64,000 nt of DNA. Origin: G016756615 sp035556195. GTDB taxonomy: Bacteria; Pseudomonadota; Alphaproteobacteria; Rhizobiales; Rhizobiaceae. Position numbers and translations under genes: made by a program. Where the stretch lies: positions 124,001 through 188,000 of the forward strand of contig DATMFK010000061.1 of assembly GCA_035556195.1 (NCBI GenBank), read 5' to 3'. Shown here piece after piece: positions 9,237 through 17,380 of the stretch. The notes under the pieces are model-generated. The model was given only the letters and a program-made list of their open reading frames with translations, did not search any database and was not told where the DNA came from. Position 1 is the first letter of the stretch. Each line of letters opens with the position of its first letter.

Positions 9237-10007
9237 TTATCTTTCCTGACCTTCGGCCCACGGCGCCAGAACGCGCGACATGACGGCAACGCCGCCGAAA
9301 AGGACCAGGCCGAGCACCGAGATCCAGACGAGCGCGGCGAAGGCGAGCGGCGTGTTCATGCTGCTCTGGCTGGTGATGATCACGTAGCCGAGGCCGCGCT
9401 GCGAGGCGACGAACTCGCCGACGATCGCGCCGACCACGGCCGAGGTGGCCGTCACCTTCAAGGCGCTCAGAATGTAGGGGTAGGCGTTGGGGATGCGGAT
9501 CTTGGCGAATATCTTCCATTTCGGCGCGCTGAAGACGCGACCGAGATCCAGCATGTCGTTGTCGATCTGGCTCAGCCCGACGGCCGTGTTGATGACGACG
9601 GGAAAGAACCCGATCAGGGCGCCAATCAGGATGTTCGGCAGGATGCCGTAGCCCAGCCAGATCAGGAACAGCGGCGCCACCGCCACCTTGGGCAGGGTGT
9701 TGACGAAGACCAGGAAAGGCATCAGCGCGCGAGCCATGGTGTTCGACCATGCGATCATCGTGCCGAGCAGCACGCCGGCTATCGTGGCGAGCAGGAACGC
9801 GCCGAAGATCGCAACGGCCGTGACCCAGATGTGGCCGACCCAGTCGATGCCGCCCCCGAACATCGAGGCGACGACGGAGCCGGGGCTCGGCAGCAGATAT
9901 TCCCGCACGCCGAAGACCGAAACGGCGAGTTGCCAGAGCACGACAACGGCCACGAACATGAGCGTGGCCGGAACGAGTTCGAGGATCTTGCCGGAAAGCT
10001 TGTTCAT
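9237..10007 (-). CDS. ABC transporter permease, SsuC/TauC type
   Basis: An inner-membrane subunit of 256 residues with six predicted helices and the BPD_transp_1 domain. The EAA loop, which contacts the ATPase, is recognisable around IRIPNAYPYILSALKVTATSAVVGAIVGEF. The ATG at 10007 begins MNKLSGK, seven bases after the stop of the DapA-family gene; a GTG one codon upstream is also possible. With the neighbouring binding protein and ATPase it makes a complete importer. Confidence 0.91.
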   Translation of the reverse strand: MNKLSGKILELVPATLMFVAVVVLWQLAVSVFGVREYLLPSPGSVVASMFGGGIDWVGHIWVTAVAIFGAFLLATIAGVLLGTMIAWSNTMARALMPFLVFVNTLPKVAVAPLFLIWLGYGILPNILIGALIGFFPVVINTAVGLSQIDNDMLDLGRVFSAPKWKIFAKIRIPNAYPYILSALKVTATSAVVGAIVGEFVASQRGLGYVIITSQSSMNTPLAFAALVWISVLGLVLFGGVAVMSRVLAPWAEGQER

Positions 10008-10014
10008 CACCGCC

Positions 10015-11067
10015 CTATCCCAGCCAGCGCTCCAGATTCGCCGACACGAAAGCGTCGTCGGCAAGATCGGCATGCAGCTTCGACACGCGATCGATCTCCT
10101 CCTTCTGGCCCGGGCTCAGCCCTTCGTTCGGGTCGAGGCACCAGACCCCTTCGAGGAGGCCCTGCCGGCGCAGGATTTCGTGGCAACCTGCGATGCATCC
10201 ATGGAAATTGTTCGCAACGTCGAAGAAGGCGCTGTTGCAGTCGGTGACCCGGCTGTCCAGCGCCAGGAGTTCGGCCGTGACCGATCCGGATTGAGCTGCT
10301 CGGCGGCAGCGCTCGAAGATCTCCACCGCGCCCTTGGTCCAGACCGACCAATGGCCGAGCAGCCCGCCCACGAAGCGCACCGTCACCGGTTTGCCTTCGC
10401 GCATGCCTGTGAAGGGCGTCACGAGATCGAGCACGATATGATCGTCATTGCCGGTGTAGAGCGAGACGCGATCCTCGGCGCCAGCCTCGACGACGCCGCG
10501 GACCACATCGATCGTGCGATAACGATTGAACGGCGCGACCTTGATGGCGACGACATTGTCGATCGCGGCGAAACGCGTCCAGAAGCGCGCGTCCAGATCG
10601 AGCCCTCCGACGGCCGGCTGCAGATAGAAGCCGACAAGCGGAATCTCGCGCGCCACAGCCTCGCAATGCTCGATCAGCGCGTCCTGGTTGCTGCCCTTCA
10701 ATGCTGCAAGGCTGAGCAGGCCGGCATGATAGCCGAGCCGCACAGCCGTCCTCGCTTCCGACACGGCTTGCTTTGTCGGCCCTGCGAGGCCCGCGACCAT
10801 GGCAAGCCGTCGATCCGTCCACGCGTTGGCCGTTTCGGCCGCCAGCGCGAGAACCTCCTCGTAGAGGCCGGCTTCGCGAATCGCGAACTGGGTGGTGTGA
10901 ACGCCGACGGCCAGGCCGCCCGCGCCGGCATCGATGTAGTAGCGCGCCAGCGCCTTCTGCCGGCGCCGGTCGAGGCTGCGCGAAGCATCGAGCGCCAGCG
11001 GATGGGCCGGAATCACGGTACCTTGCCTGAGAAGGGCAAGTGCGGCGGGTCGATGGTCGGCGGTCAT
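10015..11067 (-). CDS. Dihydrodipicolinate synthase family lyase/aldolase
   Basis: About 350 residues with the DapA/NAL TIM barrel. The Schiff-base lysine is seen as Lys176 in VVAIKVAPF, and the conserved tyrosine is Tyr148 in GFYLQP. The pyruvate carboxylate-binding motif GTTGE is changed to GVHTTQF (55-61), so it is probably a non-canonical keto-acid aldolase or dehydratase. The start at 11067 (MTADHRP) has GAGG eight bases upstream; a longer form from 11091 would overlap the preceding gene. Its place between a dehydrogenase and an importer fits carbon-chain cleavage in a catabolic route. Confidence 0.85.
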   Translation of the reverse strand: MTADHRPAALALLRQGTVIPAHPLALDASRSLDRRRQKALARYYIDAGAGGLAVGVHTTQFAIREAGLYEEVLALAAETANAWTDRRLAMVAGLAGPTKQAVSEARTAVRLGYHAGLLSLAALKGSNQDALIEHCEAVAREIPLVGFYLQPAVGGLDLDARFWTRFAAIDNVVAIKVAPFNRYRTIDVVRGVVEAGAEDRVSLYTGNDDHIVLDLVTPFTGMREGKPVTVRFVGGLLGHWSVWTKGAVEIFERCRRAAQSGSVTAELLALDSRVTDCNSAFFDVANNFHGCIAGCHEILRRQGLLEGVWCLDPNEGLSPGQKEEIDRVSKLHADLADDAFVSANLERWLG

Positions 11068-11077
11068 TGTTCGAGCC

Positions 11078-12157
11078 TCAGAAGCCGCCATCGCGGACTT
11101 CGTATTTGGTGGGCTTGTTGAAGCTCAACTGATCGCGTGCCACCCAGTCGGCGACCCAGTCGAGCATGGCGCCGAGCGGCACCTCGGGATATCCGAATAG
11201 CTTGGCGGCTTCCGCCGTGTTGGTGAGCCAGGCCGTCTGCGATTCCGTCCCGACGAGATTGGGCGTCACATCCATGCGCGCACCGAGCTCCTGGACCAGC
11301 CAGCGCACGGAGAGCGTCTCCGGCCCGCTGACATTGATGGGTGAGGTCGGCGTCGTGCAATGGAGAAGGCAGCGCAGGGCCTGGGCATTTGCATCGCCCT
11401 GCCAGATGACGTTGACGTGCCCCATGAGCGAAAGGTCGATGGGCGTTCCGGCCTTGACGCGGCTCGCCAGGTCGTGGAGCACGCCGTAGCGCAGGTCGAT
11501 CGCATAGTTCAGCCGGAACAGGCGCCCGGGCGTTCCGAACTTGCCCGAGAAATACTCGAACATCCGTTCCCGACCGAGACACGACTGGGCGTATTCACCG
11601 CGCGGTCCGGGCGGCGTGCTTTCCAGCGCACCCTGGTGCATGACGTCGACCAGCGGATAGATGTTACCCGTCGAGAACGCGACGATCCGCGACTCCCGAA
11701 ACGCGGAGGCGACGATCGCCGGGCTGTGCACGTTCATGGCCCAGGTCAGCGCCTGGTTGTCGCTGGAGCCGAACTTGCGCCCCGCCATGTAGAGGACATT
11801 CTTCACCTTGGGCAGGGAGTTCACCTGCGCCTGGTCGAGCAGATCCGCCGCGATGGTCTCGACGCCCCAGCCCTCGAGCCGCTCGCGCAGGCCGGGTTCG
11901 CTGAAGCGGGCCACGCCGATGATCCGCTTGGACGGTGCGGCATTGCGTGCAAGCCTGGCCAATGTGGGGCCCATCTTGCCGCCGACACCCAGAAGCATGA
12001 TGTCGCCGTCCAACCCCTCGAGATCCTCGACAAGAGCATCGCTCGGCTGCGCCAGGAAGTCGTCGAGCTGCTCGATGCTCTCAAAACGCGGGGGCAGGGC
12101 GGATCGCCCCTTGCCTTCCTCGTCCACCACCGGTGCCTTGACCGCGGCTGACTGCAT
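11078..12157 (-). CDS. NAD-dependent epimerase/dehydratase family protein (atypical SDR)
   Basis: An extended short-chain dehydrogenase-like protein of 359 residues. The Rossmann fold begins at GDIMLLGVGGKMG (51-63), preceded by about 50 extra residues. The usual YxxxK catalytic pair is not intact: Tyr189 lies in GEYAQSCLGRER, and the position of the lysine is a cysteine. The enzyme may still bind NAD and use another residue, or act as an epimerase of a special type. A near-perfect palindrome lies 53 bases upstream of the start. It is probably the NAD-using oxidoreductase of the TetR-controlled locus. Confidence 0.82.
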   Translation of the reverse strand: MQSAAVKAPVVDEEGKGRSALPPRFESIEQLDDFLAQPSDALVEDLEGLDGDIMLLGVGGKMGPTLARLARNAAPSKRIIGVARFSEPGLRERLEGWGVETIAADLLDQAQVNSLPKVKNVLYMAGRKFGSSDNQALTWAMNVHSPAIVASAFRESRIVAFSTGNIYPLVDVMHQGALESTPPGPRGEYAQSCLGRERMFEYFSGKFGTPGRLFRLNYAIDLRYGVLHDLASRVKAGTPIDLSLMGHVNVIWQGDANAQALRCLLHCTTPTSPINVSGPETLSVRWLVQELGARMDVTPNLVGTESQTAWLTNTAEAAKLFGYPEVPLGAMLDWVADWVARDQLSFNKPTKYEVRDGGF

Positions 12158-12209
12158 CGCCCCACTCCCCTGCTTGCCTTGTCGGGCTGACGCTAGCGCG
12201 ACTTTCGAC

Positions 12210-12235
12210 AGGTTTCAACCGTTTGGTTGAAACCT
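12210..12235. promoter_or_regulatory. Palindromic operator, probable TetR site 1
   Basis: Perfect 11-base arms AGGTTTCAACC (12210-12220) and GGTTGAAACCT (12225-12235) flank the spacer GTTT. The core TTTCAACC-N4-GGTTGA recurs at 13186-13205, beside the TetR gene. The site lies between the isomerase stop and the start of the epimerase gene, about 53 bases upstream of that start. Confidence 0.72.
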
Positions 12236-12237
12236 GC

Positions 12238-13131
12238 TCAAGATTTTTTCTCGGGCGATGACAGCCGCCTTTTCGCGCCCTCGATCAGCGAGCGAAGGCG
12301 GGCCAGCGCATTGCGCGTGGAGGCCACGGAAGGGGAGAGATGCGGCTCGACCGCTATCGCGCCCTTATAGCCGTGTTCGGCGAGAGCGGCGATCTGGCCC
12401 GCCCAGTCGACATCGCCCTCGGCGAGCAGCTCCCAGGATCCGTCGGGATAGACGCGGGCGTCCTTGAAGTGCACGTTGCGGACGAGATGCCGCAGTGCCT
12501 GATATCCCTGGGGATAGGGAACGTCGCCATCGATGAGGGCGTTTGCCGGATCCCAGTTGATGGCAAGTCCCGGACCACCGACACGCTCCACCAATGCGGC
12601 CGATCGTGCGCCCGTGTTTGCCCAATGGCCTTCTTCCGTCTCGACCAGCAACTCCAGCCCGGCGGCATGCGCCGTCTCGGCAGCCTCCGCCAACAGCTCG
12701 ACCACACCGGCAGGCGCCACTCCTCCGGCCGCACCGCCGCGGCTGAAACTGAAGGCAATGATGTATGGTGCGCCCACGGCCTTGGCAAAGTCGATGGAAG
12801 CGGGCAGGAGATTGCGCCGGTGATCGTCGACCAGCAATCGCGCCTCCTCCCAGCTCTGAAAGAAACCCTTGTCCATCCAACCGAGATTGGAACGTGCCGG
12901 CTCGCCGGCAGGAAAAGGACATTTGAAGAGGCCGGGCGAAATGGCCGTGATCTTCACACCGAAGCCATGAACGGCACGTAGCAGGCGCCGCCGCATATGC
13001 GCATCGAGACGGGGCACCCGCCCGGCATGGATGCCGCGCAACTCGAAGTGCTCCACGCCCCATTCGAGTCCGAGTTCGAACGCCGTTTCCGGATCGCCGG
13101 AAAGTTCGTCCGTCACGATGCTTGGAACCAT
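12238..13131 (-). CDS. Sugar phosphate isomerase/epimerase family protein (TIM barrel)
   Basis: 297 residues of the xylose-isomerase-like TIM barrel superfamily. Conserved metal-binding strands can be recognised: LELLVETEEGHW (Glu), LAINWDPANAL (Asp), VRNVHFKDARV (His) and GAIAVEPHLSP (Glu). Members isomerise or epimerise sugars, keto-acids or inositol derivatives. It is the first gene after the TetR gene on the minus strand, and a TetR-type palindrome lies 55 bases upstream of its ATG. A second paralogous barrel lies at 13862-14698. The substrate is unknown. Confidence 0.85.
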   Translation of the reverse strand: MVPSIVTDELSGDPETAFELGLEWGVEHFELRGIHAGRVPRLDAHMRRRLLRAVHGFGVKITAISPGLFKCPFPAGEPARSNLGWMDKGFFQSWEEARLLVDDHRRNLLPASIDFAKAVGAPYIIAFSFSRGGAAGGVAPAGVVELLAEAAETAHAAGLELLVETEEGHWANTGARSAALVERVGGPGLAINWDPANALIDGDVPYPQGYQALRHLVRNVHFKDARVYPDGSWELLAEGDVDWAGQIAALAEHGYKGAIAVEPHLSPSVASTRNALARLRSLIEGAKRRLSSPEKKS

Positions 13132-13185
13132 GCCCCCGTCCCGATTGCGTATTCGGGATGCGAACTAACAGCAGAACGGAGATGT

Positions 13186-13205
13186 TTTCAACCGTCTGGT
13201 TGATA
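13186..13205. promoter_or_regulatory. Palindromic operator, probable TetR site 2
   Basis: TTTCAACC (13186-13193), spacer GTCT, GGTTGATA (13198-13205). This matches the core of the site at 12210 with one mismatch in the outer arm. It sits two bases beyond the TetR stop codon and upstream of the isomerase gene at 12238-13131. Confidence 0.72.
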
Positions 13206-13207
13206 GC

Positions 13208-13855
13208 TTATGGGCGCAAGCCGGCGAGGGTGAAGGTGACGATGTGGTCGCGATAGGAGGAAATCGCCTCGGGCTGAGCAAGATCACGGCCGAAAATCGC
13301 CGACATGGTGAGACCATTGGCGAAATAGAAGAAGGTCATGCCGGCGATGGAGACATAGAGCTCGAGCGGATCGATGCCGGGCCGGAAGATCCCCTCCTTC
13401 TCGCCGCGCCGCAACGTCTCCGCGAGCATCTCGAGCAAGGGCGAGTTGGTCTGACGGGCGGCATCCGAGTTCCGCACATGGCGGGCGCCATGGGCATTCT
13501 CGTCGGAGAGCATCCGGATGAATTCGCGGTGCTGGGCGAGATAGCCGAGCGAGAAGTCGATCAGCCGGATCATCGCCTCGCGCGGCGGCAGGGCGGCCAG
13601 ATCGAGCTCGCGCTCGAGGCTGCGAATATCGGCGTAGGACGCTTCGAGCGCGGCCTTGTAGATCTCGTCCTTGCTGCCGAAATAATAGTACACGAGCTGC
13701 TTGTTGGCGCCGGCGCGCCTGGCGATGTTGTCGACGCGTCCGCCGTCGAGGCCGCGTTCGGCGAATTCGGCGCGCGCCGCCGCGAGAATGGACGCCTTGG
13801 TGGCTTCCGGATTGCGCGGACGTTTGACCGCAGTGGGCATCCTTGTCGTCGACAT
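13208..13855 (-). CDS. TetR-family transcriptional regulator
   Basis: A 215-residue repressor-type protein. The N-terminal helix-turn-helix is typical (ILAAARAEFAERGLDGGRVDNIARRAGANKQLVYYYFGSKDEIYKAAL, about residues 24-71), and the C-terminal half is an all-helical ligand and dimer domain. The ATG at 13855 has AGGAGA upstream and follows the stop of the first TIM-barrel gene by six bases, so the two are co-transcribed. Two palindromes next to it (13186 and 12210) share TTTCAACC-N4-GGTTGA and are its likely targets. The inducer is probably a pathway intermediate. Confidence 0.92.
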   Translation of the reverse strand: MSTTRMPTAVKRPRNPEATKASILAAARAEFAERGLDGGRVDNIARRAGANKQLVYYYFGSKDEIYKAALEASYADIRSLERELDLAALPPREAMIRLIDFSLGYLAQHREFIRMLSDENAHGARHVRNSDAARQTNSPLLEMLAETLRRGEKEGIFRPGIDPLELYVSIAGMTFFYFANGLTMSAIFGRDLAQPEAISSYRDHIVTFTLAGLRP

Positions 13856-13861
13856 CGTCTC

Positions 13862-14698
13862 CTAATGCGCTCCGCGCGCCTCCATGAGCCCCCGGACATA
13901 ACCGATCGCTCGGGCAGCGCAAGCCATGCCATCGGGTTCGTACACGAAAGGCTCGATGCCGATTGCACCGCGATAGCCGAATTCCTGGAGCACGTCGACG
14001 ATCGGGGCAAAATCGAGATCGCCCTGGCCCGGCCCACGCCGGTTGGCATCATTGAAGTGGATGTGGCCGACCGCCTGCTCTGGCAGCCATCGCCTTAGGA
14101 GTGCCGCGACATTCCCGCCGTCGACCGCCGTCGCGTAACAATCGATCATCGTCCCCAGCGCCGGCGAGCCAACCGTCCGGACGATCCCAAGCGCGTCATC
14201 GACGGAATTGATGAAGGCCGTATCCTGTCTCGCCAGCGGCTCGACGAGATAGGCGACACCCGCCTTCTCCGCCTCGGCGGCCATGGCCGCGAAATAGGCC
14301 ACGGCACGATCGCGCCCGTCGATCTCTTTCCCCGCTTCGAGCCGGCGTTGTCCGGGCGAGCCGTGAACGAGATAGCGGCCTTCGAGTTCCGCGCAGAGCA
14401 CGACCAGACGGCGCCCGATTTCGACCGTGCGGCGCCAGACCGCGTCGTCGGCGGTGGTGATCGACAGGCCTTCTGGCGCAGCAAGCAGCCAATGCAGCCC
14501 GGCGACCGGCATACCCTCGCCGTGGGCGACACTCCTGAATTCGCGAATCATCGGCGCCGACAAATCATGAGGCGCGGCGCCCAGAGTGAAGGGGGCGATC
14601 TCCAGGCCGTCATAACCCACCGCCCGTGCGAAGGCGCATTGCGCGCGGAAATCCAGTTCGCGGACGACTTCGTTGCAGAGATAGATCGGAATAGACAT
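13862..14698 (-). CDS. Sugar phosphate isomerase/epimerase family protein (second TIM barrel)
   Basis: 278 residues of the AP-endonuclease-2/xylose-isomerase-like family, with strands GYDGLEIAPFTLG, VAYLVEPLAR, GTMIDCYATAV, VGHIHFNDANRRGPGQGD and GAIGIEPFVYEP carrying the usual Glu, Asp, His and Glu metal ligands. It resembles hydroxypyruvate isomerase or D-tagatose 3-epimerase relatives. GGAGGGAG precedes the ATG at 14698. It heads the minus-strand catabolic locus, directly followed by the TetR gene. Substrate not determined. Confidence 0.86.
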   Translation of the reverse strand: MSIPIYLCNEVVRELDFRAQCAFARAVGYDGLEIAPFTLGAAPHDLSAPMIREFRSVAHGEGMPVAGLHWLLAAPEGLSITTADDAVWRRTVEIGRRLVVLCAELEGRYLVHGSPGQRRLEAGKEIDGRDRAVAYFAAMAAEAEKAGVAYLVEPLARQDTAFINSVDDALGIVRTVGSPALGTMIDCYATAVDGGNVAALLRRWLPEQAVGHIHFNDANRRGPGQGDLDFAPIVDVLQEFGYRGAIGIEPFVYEPDGMACAARAIGYVRGLMEARGAH

Positions 14699-14856
14699 CT
14701 GGCTCCCTCCGACAACCGGCCGCCATGGATGTCACAATCCGGCGCCGCCGTCATCCACCCAGGCCGATTGTGGAGAATGGGTCAAATCACCGTGAGTTGC
14801 TTCCGCTTCGGCGGGGGATTCACGATTCCGCCGTGTCCCGGCGGTAGCCCGGAATC

Positions 14857-15900
14857 ATGAATCGACGCGACTTCCTTTCCCTGACATCGGTGCTTGTGCT
14901 GCCGCTTCCAGCACGCGCCCAGCCCATCGCTGCCCCACCCGAAGCCCCCCAGGACAATCGGACACTACTGCAAACCCTCGACAAAGCCGGAGAGCTCTCC
15001 GCGCTCAAAGCAGTGCTGGTCGCGCGCAACGGCGTGGTGCTTGCCGAGCGAGGCTATCGAGGAAACCGGGTGACGACCCCGACCAACATCAAGTCCGCAT
15101 CGAAGACGGTTATGTCGGCGCTCGTCGGAATCGCCATCGACAAGGGACTGCTCGAAGGGCCGGATCAGAAGATCGCGCCGCTGCTCCGGGCCGACCTGCC
15201 GCCGGGCGGCGATCCACGCCTCCAGGACATCACCATCGGCAATCTCCTTTCAATGCAGGCAGGCCTCGAGCGCACCTCCGGAGCGAACTATGGCCGTTGG
15301 GTCGCAAGCGACAATTGGGTGCGCGCCGCCCTCGCCCAGCCTTTCGTGGACGAGCCCGGCGGCCGGATGCTCTACTCGACCGGCTCGACACATCTCCTGT
15401 CGGCGATCCTGACGCGGCGCAGCGGCCGCTCGACCCGCGATCTCGCGCGGGAATGGCTGGGCCCGATGCCGGATTTTGCGATCGGGGGCTGGGAGCGCGA
15501 CCCGCAAGGCATCTATCTCGGCGGAAACCAGATGGCAATGAGCGCCAGGTCCCTGCTGGCCTTCGGCGAGCTCTATCGCAACGACGGCAGGACACCCGAC
15601 GGCAAGCAACTTCTTTCGCCCGAATGGATAGCGGCCTCCTGGCGGCGGCGGACGACCTCGCAATTCAACGGCGACGGCTACGGCTACGGCTGGTTCCTGC
15701 GCAACATCGCCGGCCAGGAGGTGAAATATGCCTGGGGCTATGGCGGCCAGATGCTCTATATCGCGCCGGCAATCGGCCTCACCGTCGTCATGACGTCGGA
15801 AGAAGACAATCCCTCGGCCCGCAACGGCTATCGCGACGCCTTGCACGATCTGCTGGCCGCGATCATCCGGACGCAAATCGTCTCCCAAGCCCAGGACTAG
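14857..15900 (+). CDS. Serine hydrolase, class C beta-lactamase family, Tat-exported
   Basis: 347 residues. A twin-arginine signal opens the protein (MNRRDFLSLTSVLVLPLPARA), so it is likely exported folded to the periplasm. The active-site Ser-x-x-Lys is Ser80-Lys83 in IKSASKTVMSAL, followed by a YST motif (MLYSTGSTH) in place of YxN, and a C-terminal WGYGGQM replacing the KTG box. These replacements are common in esterases and peptidases of this fold, so true beta-lactamase activity is not assumed. It stands alone, divergent from the catabolic locus and convergent with the phosphodiesterase gene. Confidence 0.87.
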   Translation: MNRRDFLSLTSVLVLPLPARAQPIAAPPEAPQDNRTLLQTLDKAGELSALKAVLVARNGVVLAERGYRGNRVTTPTNIKSASKTVMSALVGIAIDKGLLEGPDQKIAPLLRADLPPGGDPRLQDITIGNLLSMQAGLERTSGANYGRWVASDNWVRAALAQPFVDEPGGRMLYSTGSTHLLSAILTRRSGRSTRDLAREWLGPMPDFAIGGWERDPQGIYLGGNQMAMSARSLLAFGELYRNDGRTPDGKQLLSPEWIAASWRRRTTSQFNGDGYGYGWFLRNIAGQEVKYAWGYGGQMLYIAPAIGLTVVMTSEEDNPSARNGYRDALHDLLAAIIRTQIVSQAQD

Positions 15901-15927
15901 CATCTGCTCAGGGGCGCTGGGTACGCT

Positions 15928-16914
15928 TCACGCGCCGCTCTCGCGTTTGATGATCGGACCGATCACCTCGATCGCGTTCGTCCAGATGCCTCCAGAATAG
16001 CCTTTCGGCAAGGTCTTCAATTCCTCTGGCGTGTCGATGCCGGCCGTTGCGCCGCCGCTCCACGGCGCGACGACGAACACTTCGGTTCCCACGGATCTCA
16101 TGCGGGCCAGGAACCGATCCGGCCACCCCCAAAGCCAGGGCGCGACGTTCGTGGGCACCAGCAATACGAGGTTCCTGCAAGCGTTCGGGACGAGACCCGT
16201 CCAGCCATAGCCGGCATATCGAAGCAGACACGCCTTCAGCGAGCCGCGCGAGACGATCTTCATATCCGGCAGCAAGCGCCGGATCTCCTCGATCGGGCGA
16301 TCCCCGCCATAGGGCACGAGAAGCGCGCGCCGTTCGGGCGGGAGCCGGCCAACCGCAGCGGCAAGCTTCGTTCCTTCATTCGGGTCGTTGCTTTTCACAT
16401 TGATCAGGAAGCGACGGTCGGGGAAGGTCGCGAGCACCTCGTCCATGGTCGGCATCAGGCCGCGCCCCTTGCCGCGGAACGGGAAGGTCTTGCCGCCATC
16501 CGCCGTGTAGCCGTAGCCGATATCGAGCGTCTTCAACTCGGCCATGCTGTGCTCGCGTGTCACGCCATGACCGTCCGTGCGGCAGTCCAGCGTCCAGTCG
16601 TGAATGACCGCGAACTGCCCGTCGGTGGTCGGGTGGACATCGAATTCGACGACATCGGCCCCCGCTTCGAAAGCGGCGCTCATCGAGCGGATCGTGTTTT
16701 CGAGATAGTCGTGGCTGGGCTGTGCGATAGCGGTGGCCGAGCAATCGTCGCGCTCCACCCCTGCGATTTCGAACCGCTGGGCGATGCCACGATGGGCGAG
16801 CAGCGTGGGGCTGGCCTCCCTCTCCCGCGGCACGAAAAGATTGGAGTTGGCAAGGAAGATACAGGCCGCCAGCGAAAACATGACGATGAGAAGAAGTCGC
16901 AACCTGCGCCGCAT
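15928..16914 (-). CDS. Glycerophosphodiester phosphodiesterase family protein, membrane-anchored
   Basis: 328 residues. An N-terminal hydrophobic helix (LRLLLIVMFSLAACIFLANS) anchors it in the inner membrane, with the catalytic domain outside. Hallmarks of the GDPD barrel are present: LLAHRG near residue 40, ENTIRSMSAAFEAGADVVEFDVHPTTDGQFAVIHD, and FLINVKSN. It would hydrolyse glycerophosphodiesters to glycerol-3-phosphate and an alcohol. An insert of about 20 residues between the AHRG and ENT motifs is slightly unusual. No clear operon partner. Confidence 0.88.
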   Translation of the reverse strand: MRRRLRLLLIVMFSLAACIFLANSNLFVPREREASPTLLAHRGIAQRFEIAGVERDDCSATAIAQPSHDYLENTIRSMSAAFEAGADVVEFDVHPTTDGQFAVIHDWTLDCRTDGHGVTREHSMAELKTLDIGYGYTADGGKTFPFRGKGRGLMPTMDEVLATFPDRRFLINVKSNDPNEGTKLAAAVGRLPPERRALLVPYGGDRPIEEIRRLLPDMKIVSRGSLKACLLRYAGYGWTGLVPNACRNLVLLVPTNVAPWLWGWPDRFLARMRSVGTEVFVVAPWSGGATAGIDTPEELKTLPKGYSGGIWTNAIEVIGPIIKRESGA

Positions 16915-17380
16915 GCCGGTCCTTTCGGATGCTTGTGAATCGGTTGGTGATGCCCTTTGGACGGGAACACCGTCAATCGCTGATTGCAGAAACTCGGATT
17001 ATCTCGATGGGCCTCGAGGAGGGTCCCGATAGCAGCTCGCGTAAGGGCTGGATACCAGTCGATATCTCGCAATTGGATCTCCTCACACGCGTTGTGACGC
17101 TCACACCTGAGATCAACCGGATTGTTCGGATCGGGGCTCGCGATAGCCGCCAGAATCCAGTCAGTTTTTCCTGACGTCTGATCTCAATTGGACCGCATTT
17201 ATCGTGTAATAGGCTGGCGATCGTTCATTTGGCTGATTCGGCTCTCCTCTTGTGAGAGACCTCTACCTTACCCAAATTATTCGATTGATTTGACAGCGAC
17301 CAAGACGTCGCGAACCGCCGTTTTTAGCGGCGGCCGAATGCCGCCAACGGCGGCGCAAAGCGATAACGACAGGAGAAAAA
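16915..17380. other. Non-coding stretch upstream of rpsU
   Basis: Only short unsupported frames are found in these 466 bases. The half next to rpsU is less GC-rich and carries a TTGACA box at 17290-17295 and two GC-rich hairpins just before the ribosome site. The other half is the promoter side of the phosphodiesterase gene. I see no RNA gene. Confidence 0.5.
17315..17354 (+). promoter_or_regulatory. rpsU leader with two tandem GC hairpins
   Basis: CCGCCG (17315-17320) pairs with CGGCGG (17328-17333) across a T-rich loop, and GCCGCC (17340-17345) pairs with GGCGGC (17349-17354) across AAC. The AGGAGA ribosome site follows at 17371. The structure may govern translation of S21. Confidence 0.5.

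Noticed and set aside
12210..12235. Palindrome considered as a terminator of the isomerase gene
   Set aside because: There is no T tract, and the same core recurs at 13186 upstream of another gene, so an operator fits better.
14857..15900. Serine hydrolase as an antibiotic-resistance beta-lactamase
   Set aside because: The YxN and KTG boxes are replaced, and esterase/peptidase relatives share this pattern.
16915..17380. Possible small RNA or small gene upstream of rpsU
   Set aside because: No promoter-hairpin-T-tract arrangement and no coding pattern apart from the rpsU leader hairpins.
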